DNA of 64,000 bases from Candidatus Dormiibacterota bacterium. Its GTDB lineage: Bacteria; Chloroflexota; Dormibacteria; Aeolococcales; Aeolococcaceae. The notes beneath the pieces are model-generated. The model ran no database searches. It was not told the DNA's origin and was given only the letters and a program-made list of their open reading frames with translations. The translations under genes were made by a program, and so were the position numbers. Location of the stretch: assembly GCA_003153505.1 (NCBI GenBank), contig PLZA01000074.1, forward strand, positions 143,824 through 207,823. The letters run 5' to 3'. Below, one piece after another: positions 52,523 to 64,000 of the stretch (position 1 is its first letter; each line of letters starts with the position of its first letter).

Positions 52523-53875
52523 GTGTCACTCCCATCGATCGCCGCTCTGCACCCGGATCGTCCGGATGAACTCGCCGCCGGCGCGGCCGCCCTTCGAGAC
52601 GGCCGTGTTGCCGACGCGGTCTCCGCATACGACCGTGCGCTCGAACACCTCTCCCCGGATGGGCACCCCGAGCAGCGCGGCGCCGCGCTGCTCGCGCGCG
52701 GCCTCGCCCACCAGCTCCTCGGGGACACCTCGCGGGCCACGGCGGACGTCCTCGCGGCGCTGAACGCATGGTCGCTCGCGCGCGCCGACTGGGCGTCGAG
52801 CGCCATGTCCGATCTCGCGGCAGCCCTGTCGGGCGCCGGCAACGTGGCGGCGGACGCGTACTGGCAGGCGGCACTCCGCCTTGCCGAGCGGAGCGGGGAC
52901 GTCGCGCTCCAGGCCGCCGTGGCGGGGGAGTGGGGACGGCACGCTGCGCGTGCGGGCGAAGCTGTCACCGCGGTGGCCTTGCTCGAGAAGTCGGCGGAGC
53001 TCGGCAGGCGGGCCGGCGATGACGCCATTGTCGCCAAGGCACTCGTCAACCTCGCGCGGGTCGAACTCGACGCCGGGCGCGGGGGGCATGCCATGCGCAA
53101 CATCGGCGAGGCACTCGCCCGCGACCAGCGCGGCGACCTCCGCGCCGCCACTGCCGGACTCCTCATCGACGTCGCCGCAGGTGCATTCAACGCCGGGGAC
53201 ACGGCCCACGCCGAGCTCTGTCTTGAGCAGGCGCTGTCGCTGAGCGGCGGCAATGACCGGCAGATCCGCGAGCGGACTCTCGCCGCACTCGGCGGTCTGG
53301 CCAGGGCTCGCAACGATTACGCGGCGGCTGCTCGCTACGGCGAGGAACTTTTGGACAGCGCGCGTCGTGGCGGAGATCTCACCGTGGCCGCCGAAGCGCT
53401 CCACGACCTCGGCCGGATCGCCCTGCTCGCCGGTATCTTCGATGCTGCCGCCGGTCGCCTGACCGAGAGTGTCGTGATCGCGCGCAGTCTCGGGCTCGAC
53501 TCGCTCGCGGCCTCGGGATCCCGAGCGCTCGCCGAGGTCGCGCTCCAGCGCGGGGCATTCCTGCGTGCGCTTGGGTACGCCGAACAGGCGGTGGTCCTCT
53601 CCATCGGCCAGGACGATCTCGAGGCCTGCGCCGCAACCCTGCTCCTGGTCGGCGCCGAGGCCGGGAGAGCCGGCCTGGACGACGTTGCACGACCGGCACA
53701 CGATGGCGCGGCGGAGATCTACCGGCTGCTCGAGCGCGATGACCTCGCCCAGATCCTCGCCGGCGGTTCCCCGCTGCCCGCCGACGTCAACGACACCCGC
53801 ACCGACCGGCTCGAAGCCGGCCTCGAGGCCGCGAGGTCAGTGGTCAACCCGGCACGGCCCGGCGAGGGGCGCTGA
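52523..53875 (+). CDS. TPR-repeat protein
   Basis: 450 residues built almost entirely of helical hairpins of the TPR type ('ALRDGRVADAVSAYDRALEHL', 'AYWQAALRLAERSGDVALQ', 'LCLEQALSLSGGNDRQI', 'ALHDLGRIALLAGIFDAA'). No enzymatic motif or signal peptide is seen, so a cytoplasmic scaffold role is likely. It starts with GTG 52523 and ends 8 bp before a convergent membrane protein. Confidence 0.8.
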   Translation: MSLPSIAALHPDRPDELAAGAAALRDGRVADAVSAYDRALEHLSPDGHPEQRGAALLARGLAHQLLGDTSRATADVLAALNAWSLARADWASSAMSDLAAALSGAGNVAADAYWQAALRLAERSGDVALQAAVAGEWGRHAARAGEAVTAVALLEKSAELGRRAGDDAIVAKALVNLARVELDAGRGGHAMRNIGEALARDQRGDLRAATAGLLIDVAAGAFNAGDTAHAELCLEQALSLSGGNDRQIRERTLAALGGLARARNDYAAAARYGEELLDSARRGGDLTVAAEALHDLGRIALLAGIFDAAAGRLTESVVIARSLGLDSLAASGSRALAEVALQRGAFLRALGYAEQAVVLSIGQDDLEACAATLLLVGAEAGRAGLDDVARPAHDGAAEIYRLLERDDLAQILAGGSPLPADVNDTRTDRLEAGLEAARSVVNPARPGEGR

Positions 53876-53883
53876 CCCAGCGG

Positions 53884-55437
53884 TCAGCAATCCGGGACCC
53901 CGGGTGGTGCGATGGACAGACCGCTCAGTGGCGCTGGGGTGCCGCTCGGCGGGGAGGACATGACGAGCGTGCTGCTCACGGGGTCGTAGCAGTTGACGGT
54001 CCATCCCAGCACGTGCAGCGCTGCAGCTTCGCGAGCATTCGAGGGCAGGATTGCGTGATGGATTCCCTCACCGGTGAGCACGTGGACCCAGTTGGGATCG
54101 AGCTGATCGATGTCGTCATAGAGCTGGAGCGCGTCGTTGCCAAAGACCGCCGGCTCGTCATAGAGGAAGACGACGCGCCCCGCCGGGAAGCGGTACGCCA
54201 GGTACCCGCCCCACGAGTCGAGCGTGTAGATGCGCTGGCCCGGGAACGTCGCGCCGGCATAGGTCGCGGCAGCCTCGGGATACGTGGCCGCCTGGTATGA
54301 CGCCGCTGCGGATGCGCTGAGCCTCGGGACCAGGAAAGCCGCCATCGCAGCAGCCATCGCGAGCAGGATCGCGCTGGTCGCGACCGGGTGCAGGTGGCGG
54401 CCGGCGGTCTGCGATTCCCGGGCCACGCGGGGCGCGACATGCAGCGCCCATGCCCGCGATCCATGCACAGCCAACTGGGCGGTCACGAAGACGGCGAACA
54501 ACCCGACGTTCTCCTGCGCGAAGAGTGCGGCGATGAGCAATCCGAATCCGGTGATGGCGCTGAATCGATCGGGGCCCCCGGACACCGTCCAGAGCACGAT
54601 GACCAGCACGACCTCGCCTTCGAACAACCGGGCCCACCAGTCGTGAAAGTTCGGGGAACCGAATCCGGCGAGGCTCTGGGCGACCCCGGGGTCGAAGAGC
54701 CCCGCGAGCACTGACGCGTAGATGCCCGGCCCCACGGGATTGGCGAGGGCCGCAATCGTGCTCAGCACGAGCACGATCCCGAGTTGCCGCCGGTTTCCGC
54801 TGCGTGATGCGGCGTGGGGGCGAACCAGCAGCAGCGCCGCCAGCAGGATCAGCAACCCCGCGGCGAACCCCGCGTCCATGTTGGCCCAGAGCAGGAAAAG
54901 GGGCGGCAATCCCCAGACCGCGGCGGTCCGACCCTCGCGCCACCGGCTGATCACGAAGAGCACGATTGCGACGCCGAGCATCGAGATCACTCCGCTGGTG
55001 ACGCCGGCCACGCTGTTCAGCACGAGTCCGGTGATCACCATCGAGATCGCGAGCCACGGACCCGACACGCGCGCGGATCTCGGTACCGAGAGCGCTGCGA
55101 GCACTACCGCCGCAACCGCGGCCAAGCCCATGACCAGCGACGCGAGGCCGGCGCCGCCTGCGCCGACCAGTCCCGCGAGTGTGACCTCATAGAGCCACTG
55201 CTGGCCGACCCACGCGTGGGCGGCGGGGATGAAGCTGAACGGCTCATGGACAGGGATCCCGCTGGTGGTGATCAGCCGTCCCAGCGCGAGGTGCCACCAC
55301 ACATCGGTGTTCGTGAAGGGCTGAACGGTGAGCAGGAGTACAACGATCGCCGCGGCAGCGATCCATGCGATCCGGCTCGCCGTTGCTCGACGTTCCTGCT
55401 CCGCGCCGGCGATCACCAGGAGACCCGGCTGTTTCAC
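53884..55437 (-). CDS. Polytopic membrane protein (DxWWH family, copy 2)
   Basis: 517 residues with about ten membrane segments. The N-terminal 'NTDVWWHLALGRLITTSGIPVHEPFS' and 'WVGQQWLYEVTLAGL' match the copy encoded upstream and resemble membrane glycosyltransferase-like proteins (GT-C fold). The acidic loop motif DxWWH fits that idea, but no activity is proven. It overlaps copy 1 by 4 bp and is cotranscribed with it. Confidence 0.7.
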   Translation of the reverse strand: MKQPGLLVIAGAEQERRATASRIAWIAAAAIVVLLLTVQPFTNTDVWWHLALGRLITTSGIPVHEPFSFIPAAHAWVGQQWLYEVTLAGLVGAGGAGLASLVMGLAAVAAVVLAALSVPRSARVSGPWLAISMVITGLVLNSVAGVTSGVISMLGVAIVLFVISRWREGRTAAVWGLPPLFLLWANMDAGFAAGLLILLAALLLVRPHAASRSGNRRQLGIVLVLSTIAALANPVGPGIYASVLAGLFDPGVAQSLAGFGSPNFHDWWARLFEGEVVLVIVLWTVSGGPDRFSAITGFGLLIAALFAQENVGLFAVFVTAQLAVHGSRAWALHVAPRVARESQTAGRHLHPVATSAILLAMAAAMAAFLVPRLSASAAASYQAATYPEAAATYAGATFPGQRIYTLDSWGGYLAYRFPAGRVVFLYDEPAVFGNDALQLYDDIDQLDPNWVHVLTGEGIHHAILPSNAREAAALHVLGWTVNCYDPVSSTLVMSSPPSGTPAPLSGLSIAPPGVPDC

Positions 55438-57107
55438 TGGTTCTGCGCTCCGGCATTCGCGGCCGCTTTGGCCTGCTGCGCGCAGACGCTGCCCGGTGCC
55501 CAGTCGGGCACCGCGGGCAGGCGCAGCGTCGAGAGCTTCTCGGTCGGGACGAACGCAACACTGAGGCCGTCCTGGTACACCTTGGTCCAGTCGGCCGCAT
55601 GCTCCATCACATCGGCGAGCGGGGTCTTCACGTCGTAGAGAACGATGTCGGTGCCGAACCGACGGATGGTCGAATCCCAGCTCGGCGTCACCGTCTCGAC
55701 GCCGGCATAGGTCTCGAGCATCTGATCGCCCATCAGCGCGGCATCTCCGAAGATGAACACCTTGTCACCGCGTGCTGAGAGCGCGTACGCAAGGTACCCG
55801 CCCTCGCCGTACTGGTTGAAGATCTTGAGCGGTTCCGGTGCGGCGGAGAGCCATTGCGCGGCGCATACCGGGAACTCCTGCGCGTAGGCAAGGGAGTACG
55901 GCTGCAACTGCATCTTCGGCACCAACCACGCGATGTACACACCGCCGAGGCCCGCCAAGAGGAGGGCGCACGCGGTGAGCCGGAAGAGCAGTGGCGGTTG
56001 CACGCGCGCCCGAGCTCCAGCGGACGACGGCACCCGGCGCAGACGCCGCCATGCGGCGCGCATCCGTGGTGTCGCCATGGCGAGCTGATCGATGTACACA
56101 GGGGTTGACGCGGCAACGAACAGCTCGATGTGCCGCGCCGACTGCAGCGAGAGGACTGTCGTCACGAGCACGAGTGCGACATCCCTTGCACGGATGCGCC
56201 GGTTGAACACGATCAGCATCGCGAGACTCAGCAGCATCGCACCGTAGACGAGCACCTCCCAGTCGTGGAAGCTCGGTGAGAACCACTCCTCGATGAGCGA
56301 CTGCTGAGCACCCGACGCCTGCGTGCCGGCCGCATAGAACAGGATCGTGGGCCCGTTCAGGTTGATCATGCTCACCGCGGTGCATGCCAGGAGCACATAC
56401 AGCACTGGGAGTAGACGAGAACGCGGTGCAGGATCGGGCATGTGGAGGCGCTGCCCAACGAGCTCCGCGATCAGGATCAGCGCCATGAACCCAAGTCCGA
56501 TCACGAACTCGCCGTGCAGGTTGCTCCAGAGAACGAATAACGGGACGAGCAGCCACATGGCCTTTCCGCCCTTGACGAGGTGGCGTTCGACCAGCAGCAG
56601 CGTCAACGCCGAGAACGCGAAGGTGATCATCTGGACTCGCGGCCCCCAGATCGGGAATCCCGCGATCACCGCAATGAGCATGCCGAGACCGAGGACGCCG
56701 CGACCTGGATGGCGGAGACGCGCCTTCTGCATCACCGCGAGCAATCCGAGCCAGGTCACAGCGGAGAGGATCAGCACGATGAGGCCGAGGCCGCCGATTG
56801 CGTACTCGACGGCGAAGAACACCTCGTTCAGCCACTCGTGCATCGTCCAGTGATGGTTCACGACTGTGTAGGTGAAGGGATCGTTGCCGAGCAGGCCGCC
56901 GTGCTGGATGATCAACTGACCGGCGCGGAGATGCCACCAGAAGTCCGGATCCTGAATGGTTCGCGTCACCGGCAGCGCCATGATGACGAGCACTGCGGCG
57001 ATGAACAGGCCGCTCGGTGCGGTCAACGAATCCAAGCGCTCGCGGAATCCGCTCCGACGCTCGTGCACCGCCTCAGCCGCCACGCTGCTCATTACGCCGC
57101 CCGCCAC
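55434..57107 (-). CDS. Polytopic membrane protein (DxWWH family, copy 1)
   Basis: 557 residues with about ten membrane segments. The N-terminal loop 'IQDPDFWWHLRAGQLIIQHGGL' and 'WTMHEWLNEVFFAVEY' are paralogous to copy 2. A C-terminal extracytoplasmic domain contains 'FNQYGEGGYLAYAL' and 'ALMGDQMLETY'. The overall design is that of GT-C-like transferases that use a lipid-linked sugar. An ATG at 57092 is an alternative start. The receiver gene lies 7 bp upstream. Confidence 0.7.
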   Translation of the reverse strand: MAGGVMSSVAAEAVHERRSGFRERLDSLTAPSGLFIAAVLVIMALPVTRTIQDPDFWWHLRAGQLIIQHGGLLGNDPFTYTVVNHHWTMHEWLNEVFFAVEYAIGGLGLIVLILSAVTWLGLLAVMQKARLRHPGRGVLGLGMLIAVIAGFPIWGPRVQMITFAFSALTLLLVERHLVKGGKAMWLLVPLFVLWSNLHGEFVIGLGFMALILIAELVGQRLHMPDPAPRSRLLPVLYVLLACTAVSMINLNGPTILFYAAGTQASGAQQSLIEEWFSPSFHDWEVLVYGAMLLSLAMLIVFNRRIRARDVALVLVTTVLSLQSARHIELFVAASTPVYIDQLAMATPRMRAAWRRLRRVPSSAGARARVQPPLLFRLTACALLLAGLGGVYIAWLVPKMQLQPYSLAYAQEFPVCAAQWLSAAPEPLKIFNQYGEGGYLAYALSARGDKVFIFGDAALMGDQMLETYAGVETVTPSWDSTIRRFGTDIVLYDVKTPLADVMEHAADWTKVYQDGLSVAFVPTEKLSTLRLPAVPDWAPGSVCAQQAKAAANAGAQNQ

Positions 57108-57114
57108 CTGTCCG

Positions 57115-57552
57115 TCAGCTCTGCGATGCTCCCGAGATCACGCGGGCTGCTGCTGCATTGCCCGGTTGTTCGAGCCCGACCGACGACCAGAGCATCTTGA
57201 GCAGATGCGCAAACTCGAACGGCTTGCCCATGTATGTGATCCCGCCGAGATCCATGACCGCTTGAATGTCCTCGTCGAAGCATCGCGCCGTGAGCAGGAT
57301 GATCGGGCACGTCGCGGTCTTTGCCTGAGCACGGAGCTCACGACACACCGAGAGCCCGCTCAATCGCGGCATCATCACGTCGCAGACCACCGCATCCGGA
57401 AGCCAGCCTTTGATCACGATCTCCAGCGCCTCCATGCCATCCTCCGCGCAGCGGACGTCGAACCCGTCACTGGCGAGCCGCAGCTCGAGCAGACGGCGCA
57501 GCGAGTCGTCATCTTCTGCGATGAGAATCCGAGGTGGGTCGCCCTGCGTCAT
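57115..57552 (-). CDS. Single-domain response regulator
   Basis: About 145 residues from ATG 57552, with AGAGG upstream. The receiver has 'AEDDDSLRR', phospho-acceptor in 'AVVCDVMMPRLSG', Thr in 'LLTARC' and Lys in 'YMGKPFEF'. A short Ala-rich tail follows. It heads a likely operon with the two membrane proteins. It is divergent from the DegS-like kinase, whose partner it might be, though it lacks a DNA-binding output. Confidence 0.87.
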   Translation of the reverse strand: MTQGDPPRILIAEDDDSLRRLLELRLASDGFDVRCAEDGMEALEIVIKGWLPDAVVCDVMMPRLSGLSVCRELRAQAKTATCPIILLTARCFDEDIQAVMDLGGITYMGKPFEFAHLLKMLWSSVGLEQPGNAAAARVISGASQS

Positions 57553-57685
57553 AAGCCTCTGCATTCCCTGGAGCGGTGGTTCAACTGCGAACTGGTTATA
57601 CGCTGGGCGCAAGTTGCGGCTCGTCGTGCAACAGGCCTGTCACAGCCATTTGTGAACTACAGGCAGGGTGCGACTCTGCGGTGAC

Positions 57686-58759
57686 ATGATGACCACGGTG
57701 AGCGAAGTCGAAGCTGCCCCCACCATGAACCCATCGGCACTATCCGGTGTTCGATTCCTGGTGACCAAGCGCATCGAAGATCTCGATGCGACCGCCGCAT
57801 CGCTCGACGATGAGCTGTCGGCCGTGGCTGTTCGGCTGCAGGGGCTGCGGACGGCCCAGCACGAGGCCGAAGGCCGCTGGGGCGCGCTCCTCAGCGTTCT
57901 GCCCGCCGGCGACGTCGACGAGATCGACAGCGCCTTTCGAACGCTTGCCAAGATCCGTGCCGATCTCGCTGCGACCGAGGAGCGCCAGGTCGAGCTCGGC
58001 ACCCGCTTGACCGGCGTCCGCGCAGAGCAGGAGGTGCTCCGTGCCGTCTATCGCAGCCTCGACGACCTTCTCGCCGCCAACGCAGGCCCGACCAACGGCA
58101 CGGCCCGGCTCCGCGACGCCTCGCGGCAGACCTTTCAGATCATCGAGGAAGAGCGGATGCGCATCGCCCGCGACATGCACGATGGGCCTGCGCAGTCGAT
58201 GGCCAACCTCGTCCTCCAGGCGGAGATCATTGAGCGCCTGATCGCGCGCGATCCCAAGATGGTGGTGAGCGAGCTCGCCGACTTCAAGAACGGGGTCCGC
58301 AGCGTCCTGGATGACACCCGGCGACTGATCTTCGACCTCCGGCCCATGACCCTCGACGACCTCGGACTTGTGCCGACACTCCGAAAGTTCGTCGCCGAGT
58401 TCGGCGAGCGCAACTCGGTGAACGCCCATCTGCGCGTCGTCGGTGAGGAGATCCGAATGGGCGGCGGCCTCGAGCAGACGCTGTTCCGGATCGTCCAGGA
58501 AGCCCTGACCAACACCCGCAAGCACGCCAAGGCATCCAACGTGGAGGTGGTGATCACCTTCCTTCCCAAGCAGGTCAGCGCGGTGATCCGCGACGACGGC
58601 GTCGGCATGGATGTCGAGGCAACCGAGGCAACCGTGGATCGCACGCGTCACTTCGGCCTCCTGACCATGCGCGAGCGCGCCGATGGTGACCAGGGAAGGC
58701 TCGAGATCAGGTCCCAGCTCGGCAAGGGCACGGAGGTTCGCGCGACATTCGATCTCTGA
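57686..58759 (+). CDS. DegS-like histidine kinase (HisKA_3)
   Basis: About 357 residues from ATG 57686. A long N-terminal coiled coil (about 25-140) precedes 'EEERMRIARDMHDGPAQSMANLV', the HisKA_3 phospho-acceptor motif, 'LIFDLRPMTLDDLGLVPTLRKF' and an HATPase_c domain ('RIVQEALTNTRKHAKAS', 'DDGVGMD', 'GLLTMRERAD'). The pattern is very close to the soluble kinase DegS. No NarL/DegU-type regulator is adjacent. Confidence 0.9.
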   Translation: MMTTVSEVEAAPTMNPSALSGVRFLVTKRIEDLDATAASLDDELSAVAVRLQGLRTAQHEAEGRWGALLSVLPAGDVDEIDSAFRTLAKIRADLAATEERQVELGTRLTGVRAEQEVLRAVYRSLDDLLAANAGPTNGTARLRDASRQTFQIIEEERMRIARDMHDGPAQSMANLVLQAEIIERLIARDPKMVVSELADFKNGVRSVLDDTRRLIFDLRPMTLDDLGLVPTLRKFVAEFGERNSVNAHLRVVGEEIRMGGGLEQTLFRIVQEALTNTRKHAKASNVEVVITFLPKQVSAVIRDDGVGMDVEATEATVDRTRHFGLLTMRERADGDQGRLEIRSQLGKGTEVRATFDL

Positions 58760-58809
58760 GAGCTCCGTCCTCGGAGCTTCGAAGCCTGGATCGGTACGTC
58801 CCGCCGACA

Positions 58810-59520
58810 ATGGAGAGGATGCGGCATCGCGTTCTGGCATGCGACTTCGACGGCACACTCGCCACCGAAGGAGTGTGCTCGGAGGCAACGGTCGAGGCCC
58901 TGGGGCGCGTCGCCGCCACCGGCATCCATCTCGTTCTGGTGACCGGGCGCACCCGCGAGGAGTTGGAGGACGTCTTCGATCCCGGCAGTCTCTTCGAGGC
59001 GATCGTGCTCGAGAACGGCGCAGTCGTCCTCGACGCAGCGACGGGTCAGGAGCAGCTCCTGGCCCCACGGGTGCCGAACGGCCTCGTCGCCGAGCTGCAG
59101 CGCGCCGGCGTGGTCCCGCTCGTGGTGGGCCGCGTGCTCTGCTCGACGTCCTGGAGCCAGGAGGCGAAGCTCTCGGCTGCGATTGCCAGGTTGGGCGTCG
59201 ATCGTCTGGTCGTCCGCAACCGTGCCTCGGCGATGGTCATGCCGCAGGGCATCAACAAGCGCACCGGCATCGAGGCGGCGCTGCGCGCCATCGGTGAGCC
59301 GCCGAGCGCCACCGTTGCCGTGGGTGACGGAGAGAACGACATCCCGCTCTTCGCGGTCGCCGGGGTGTCCGTTGCAGTCGCCAATGCGATCGATGCTGTG
59401 AAGGCTCGTGCTGATGTCGTGCTCACCGAGCCGAACGGCAAGGGCATCCAGGCGCTGGCCGCTGCGCTGGTCGCAGGCGACCTCGGAGCTCTGACTGCGC
59501 TGAGCCCTCTCGCGGGGTAG
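58810..59520 (+). CDS. HAD-superfamily (Cof-type) phosphatase
   Basis: 236 residues. Motif I 'ACDFDGTLAT', motif II 'LVTGRTREELE', motif III Lys in 'GINKRTGIEAAL' and motif IV 'VGDGENDIPLFAVAG' are intact. The cap domain is of the Cof/sucrose-phosphatase type. Substrates of such proteins are sugar phosphates or phosphoglycolate; none can be assigned. It starts 50 bp after the kinase gene. Confidence 0.88.
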   Translation: MERMRHRVLACDFDGTLATEGVCSEATVEALGRVAATGIHLVLVTGRTREELEDVFDPGSLFEAIVLENGAVVLDAATGQEQLLAPRVPNGLVAELQRAGVVPLVVGRVLCSTSWSQEAKLSAAIARLGVDRLVVRNRASAMVMPQGINKRTGIEAALRAIGEPPSATVAVGDGENDIPLFAVAGVSVAVANAIDAVKARADVVLTEPNGKGIQALAAALVAGDLGALTALSPLAG

Positions 59521-59525
59521 CGACC

Positions 59526-60623
59526 TCAGGCGGGGAGGGTCGGGGTGCGCACCGCCGTGGTGTCCCCCCGCAGCCACGCCGCGATAGCCATGTCGTTCTG
59601 GCGGCGACCCACCGCGGCTCGGCGCGCGGGCTGGAGGTCGAGTGGCGGCACCGCGATGGTCGTGCCCTCGGTGGGCATGACCGCGATCAGCGCGGCGACC
59701 AGTTCCGGATCGAACTGACCGCCACTCTCGCGCTGCAGCTCCTCGAGGATCCAGTCGTACGAGCGCGCCGGCTGGTACGGACGCCCGGTGCGCATGACGT
59801 CGAAGGCATCGACCACCGAGACGATGCGCGCGCCCAGTGGGATCTGATCGCCGCGCAGCCCATCCGGGTATCCGCCACCATCGAAATGCTCGTGGTGATG
59901 CTTGACGATCAGCCGGACGTCTTCCCAGGTGTCGATGTCGGCGAGAATCGCAGCGCCGACGTCGGGGTGCGTGCGGATGACCGCGCGCTCCTCGGGGGTC
60001 AGCGCATCGGGTTTGCGGAGCAACGCTTCGGGAATTGCCACCTTGCCGATGTCGTGGAGGCAGGCGCCGAATCGGATCATGCTGCGCATGCCATCGCCGA
60101 TGCCGAGGTGACGCGCGATGGCGTCGGACATGCCGACGAGTCGCGTCGAGTGCTCCTGGGTTTCGTAGTCCTTGGACTCGAGCGCGTTGGCGAGGACCAT
60201 GGTGAACCGCTCGAGCATGGGTGCGAGGAAGCGCAGGCGGAGCGCCTCGTCGGCGAGCTCGCGGCGCTCGAGTGCGCGGTCGAGCACGGTGAGCAGGTGC
60301 ATCGACTTGAACGGCTTGGGGATGAATGCAACGGCGCCGGCCTGCATCGCCTGCATGGCGAGATCCAGGTCGCGAAAGGCGGTCACGACGATGCACGAGA
60401 TCATCGGGTCCAGGCGTTGTGCGTGGGCGATGAGATCGACGCCGGTCGCCTCCGGCATTGCGTAGTCGGTGATCACGGCGTCGAAGCAACCGGGGGAGTC
60501 GACGGCGCAGATGGCCTCGGCGCCGTTGCAGGCACTGGTCACCTCGTGGCCGGCGTACTCGAGCGTCTCCTCGATGAACCGGCGTGTGAGGCCGTCATCT
60601 TCAGCGACGAGTACACGAGCCAA
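59526..60623 (-). CDS. Response regulator with HD-GYP phosphodiesterase domain
   Basis: 365 residues. An N-terminal receiver ('VAEDDGLTRR', Asp in 'AVITDYAMPE', 'IPKPFK') is followed by an HD-GYP domain with 'EHSTRLVGMSD', 'ACLHDIGKVAIPEALL', 'HHHEHFDGGGYPDGLRGDQIP' and 'VVDAFDVMRTGRPYQ'. It would hydrolyse cyclic-di-GMP in response to phosphorylation. It adds a third cyclic-di-GMP protein to the window. No adjacent kinase on its strand. Confidence 0.92.
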   Translation of the reverse strand: MARVLVAEDDGLTRRFIEETLEYAGHEVTSACNGAEAICAVDSPGCFDAVITDYAMPEATGVDLIAHAQRLDPMISCIVVTAFRDLDLAMQAMQAGAVAFIPKPFKSMHLLTVLDRALERRELADEALRLRFLAPMLERFTMVLANALESKDYETQEHSTRLVGMSDAIARHLGIGDGMRSMIRFGACLHDIGKVAIPEALLRKPDALTPEERAVIRTHPDVGAAILADIDTWEDVRLIVKHHHEHFDGGGYPDGLRGDQIPLGARIVSVVDAFDVMRTGRPYQPARSYDWILEELQRESGGQFDPELVAALIAVMPTEGTTIAVPPLDLQPARRAAVGRRQNDMAIAAWLRGDTTAVRTPTLPA

Positions 60624-60739
60624 CTGGTGATTACCTCCGCGTCATGCCCTTCCGAGCACGTGGATCGACCGCGACAAGACGGACATCGTCTCTGATCCGA
60701 TCCTTGCGGAGGTCCCCGTCACACGCCTGTGCGAGACCG

Positions 60740-61060
60740 CTACAGCTGCGGTCTCGCCTCTGATGCCGTCCCGAACGGCAGCCGGAGCGTGTGCCGCCAA
60801 TGCGCGCGCACGGCGCGCTGCACCTGGAGATCGGTCCACCAGATCGGCACCTCGGCACTCTGATCGTGGTCGACGCGGAGGTGTTTGCAGAGCAGGCGGC
60901 GCTTGACTGGCATGCCGAAGTCCTTGCGGCCGGTCATGACGACCTTGTAGACGAGATAGACCACGACCCAGCAGACGAGTGCTCCGGTGGCGGCGAGGTA
61001 GACGTCGCCCGGGATCGAGGATTTCGTGGCGTGCGCGGCGGCTGCGAGGAGAAGGAGCAT
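60740..61060 (-). CDS. Small hypothetical membrane protein
   Basis: About 106 residues from ATG 61060, preceded by TCCGATG without a strong ribosome binding site. An N-terminal hydrophobic stretch and a membrane helix ('VYLAATGALVCWVVVYLVYKVV') precede a basic cytoplasmic tail with 'KRRLLCKHLRVDHDQ'. No family recognised. It follows rpoC on the same strand. Confidence 0.55.
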   Translation of the reverse strand: MLLLLAAAAHATKSSIPGDVYLAATGALVCWVVVYLVYKVVMTGRKDFGMPVKRRLLCKHLRVDHDQSAEVPIWWTDLQVQRAVRAHWRHTLRLPFGTASEARPQL

Positions 61061-61097
61061 CGGACACAGCCTAGCCCTCGCCTGCAACGCAACAGTT

Positions 61098-61137
61098 CAC
61101 GATCCGGTAACAGCCGTGAAGCCGTCACCGGATCGTG
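61098..61137 (-). terminator. Hairpin downstream of rpoC
   Basis: CACGATCCGGT (61098-61108) and ACCGGATCGTG (61127-61137) are a perfect 11-bp inverted repeat with an 18-nt loop, 26 bp after the rpoC stop. There is no clear T-tract on the minus strand, so it may act with Rho or as an RNA-stabilising stem. Confidence 0.6.
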
Positions 61138-61163
61138 CGTGCTGCTGCTTGGGGCAGCCCCGT

Positions 61164-64000
<2,837 letters not shown>

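Noticed and set aside
52526-53701. 391-residue minus-strand ORF
   Set aside because: Antisense shadow of the TPR protein; no recognisable motif.
58648-60489. 613-residue minus-strand ORF
   Set aside because: Overlaps the HAD gene on the other strand and the HD-GYP gene in the wrong frame; first part is Arg/Pro/Ala shadow sequence.

Overview
This is GC-rich bacterial chromosome: G or C dominates third codon positions, genes are densely packed on both strands, and start/stop codons often overlap. No rRNA, CRISPR array, IS element, phage gene or integrase was seen. The informative markers are a Tad (type IVb) pilus locus with no visible secretin, an rpmG - tRNA-Trp(CCA) - secE - nusG - rplK - rplA block, a wax ester/triacylglycerol synthase, an Ada/AlkA fusion, and several cyclic-di-GMP proteins. 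My best inference is an uncultivated soil-type member of the Terrabacteria, such as Chloroflexota or Candidatus Dormibacterota; Actinomycetota is less likely. This cannot be settled without a phylogeny.

Layout. 0-4.5 kb: HxlR-type regulator end, ABC exporter, and a GAF-EAL-GAF-GGDEF protein. 4.6-9.6 kb: DksA/TraR-like zinc protein, a probable lipoprotein, WS/DGAT acyltransferase, and a Crp/Fnr - aldose epimerase - lipase operon. 9.8-13.6 kb: PAS-GAF-GGDEF-EAL protein, a small ORF coupled to it, and an ATP-grasp ligase. 13.7-18.1 kb: alpha/beta hydrolase with a cysteine elbow, divergent alkylation-repair genes (ogt; Ada-AlkA), APS/PAPS reductase, and a secreted hypothetical. 18.2-20.7 kb: ribosomal/secretion/antitermination block. 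20.7-33 kb: three receiver-CpaE ATPases, Flp pilin, a methyltransferase-like membrane protein, a REC protein, a CvpA-like protein, tadC-tadB-cpaB and an acidic TPR protein. 33-39.6 kb: two ABC export systems and a CAP/SCP-domain protein. 39.8-43 kb: two TadA/CpaF ATPases facing each other across a small zinc protein. 43-50 kb: an unusual set of ParA/MinD-type ATPases, a ParB-like protein, a coiled-coil protein, a very large acidic protein with a DUF4388-like N-terminus and a small membrane protein. 50-61 kb: two-component systems, a TPR protein, paired polytopic membrane proteins, a DegS-like kinase, a HAD phosphatase and a REC-HD-GYP protein. 61.2 kb to the end: the C-terminal part of rpoC.

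How the genes fit together. The Tad genes (flp, cpaB, two tadA/cpaF, tadB, tadC, three cpaE) would build a surface pilus. Several cyclic-di-GMP proteins (two GGDEF+EAL proteins and an HD-GYP protein) and REC proteins around it suggest the usual control of attachment and surface life. Five MinD/ParA-family ATPases within 29 kb suggest that positioning machinery is concentrated here. The separation of rplK-rplA from rpoC, which also lies in the opposite orientation, suggests that a block including the Tad/Par region sits where the classical rplKAJL-rpoBC cluster is usually continuous.

No gene-free stretch exceeds about 225 bases. The largest gaps (24.87-25.09, 31.21-31.42, 39.64-39.84 and 18.06-18.26 kb) are upstream regions; only those with a recognisable signal are listed.
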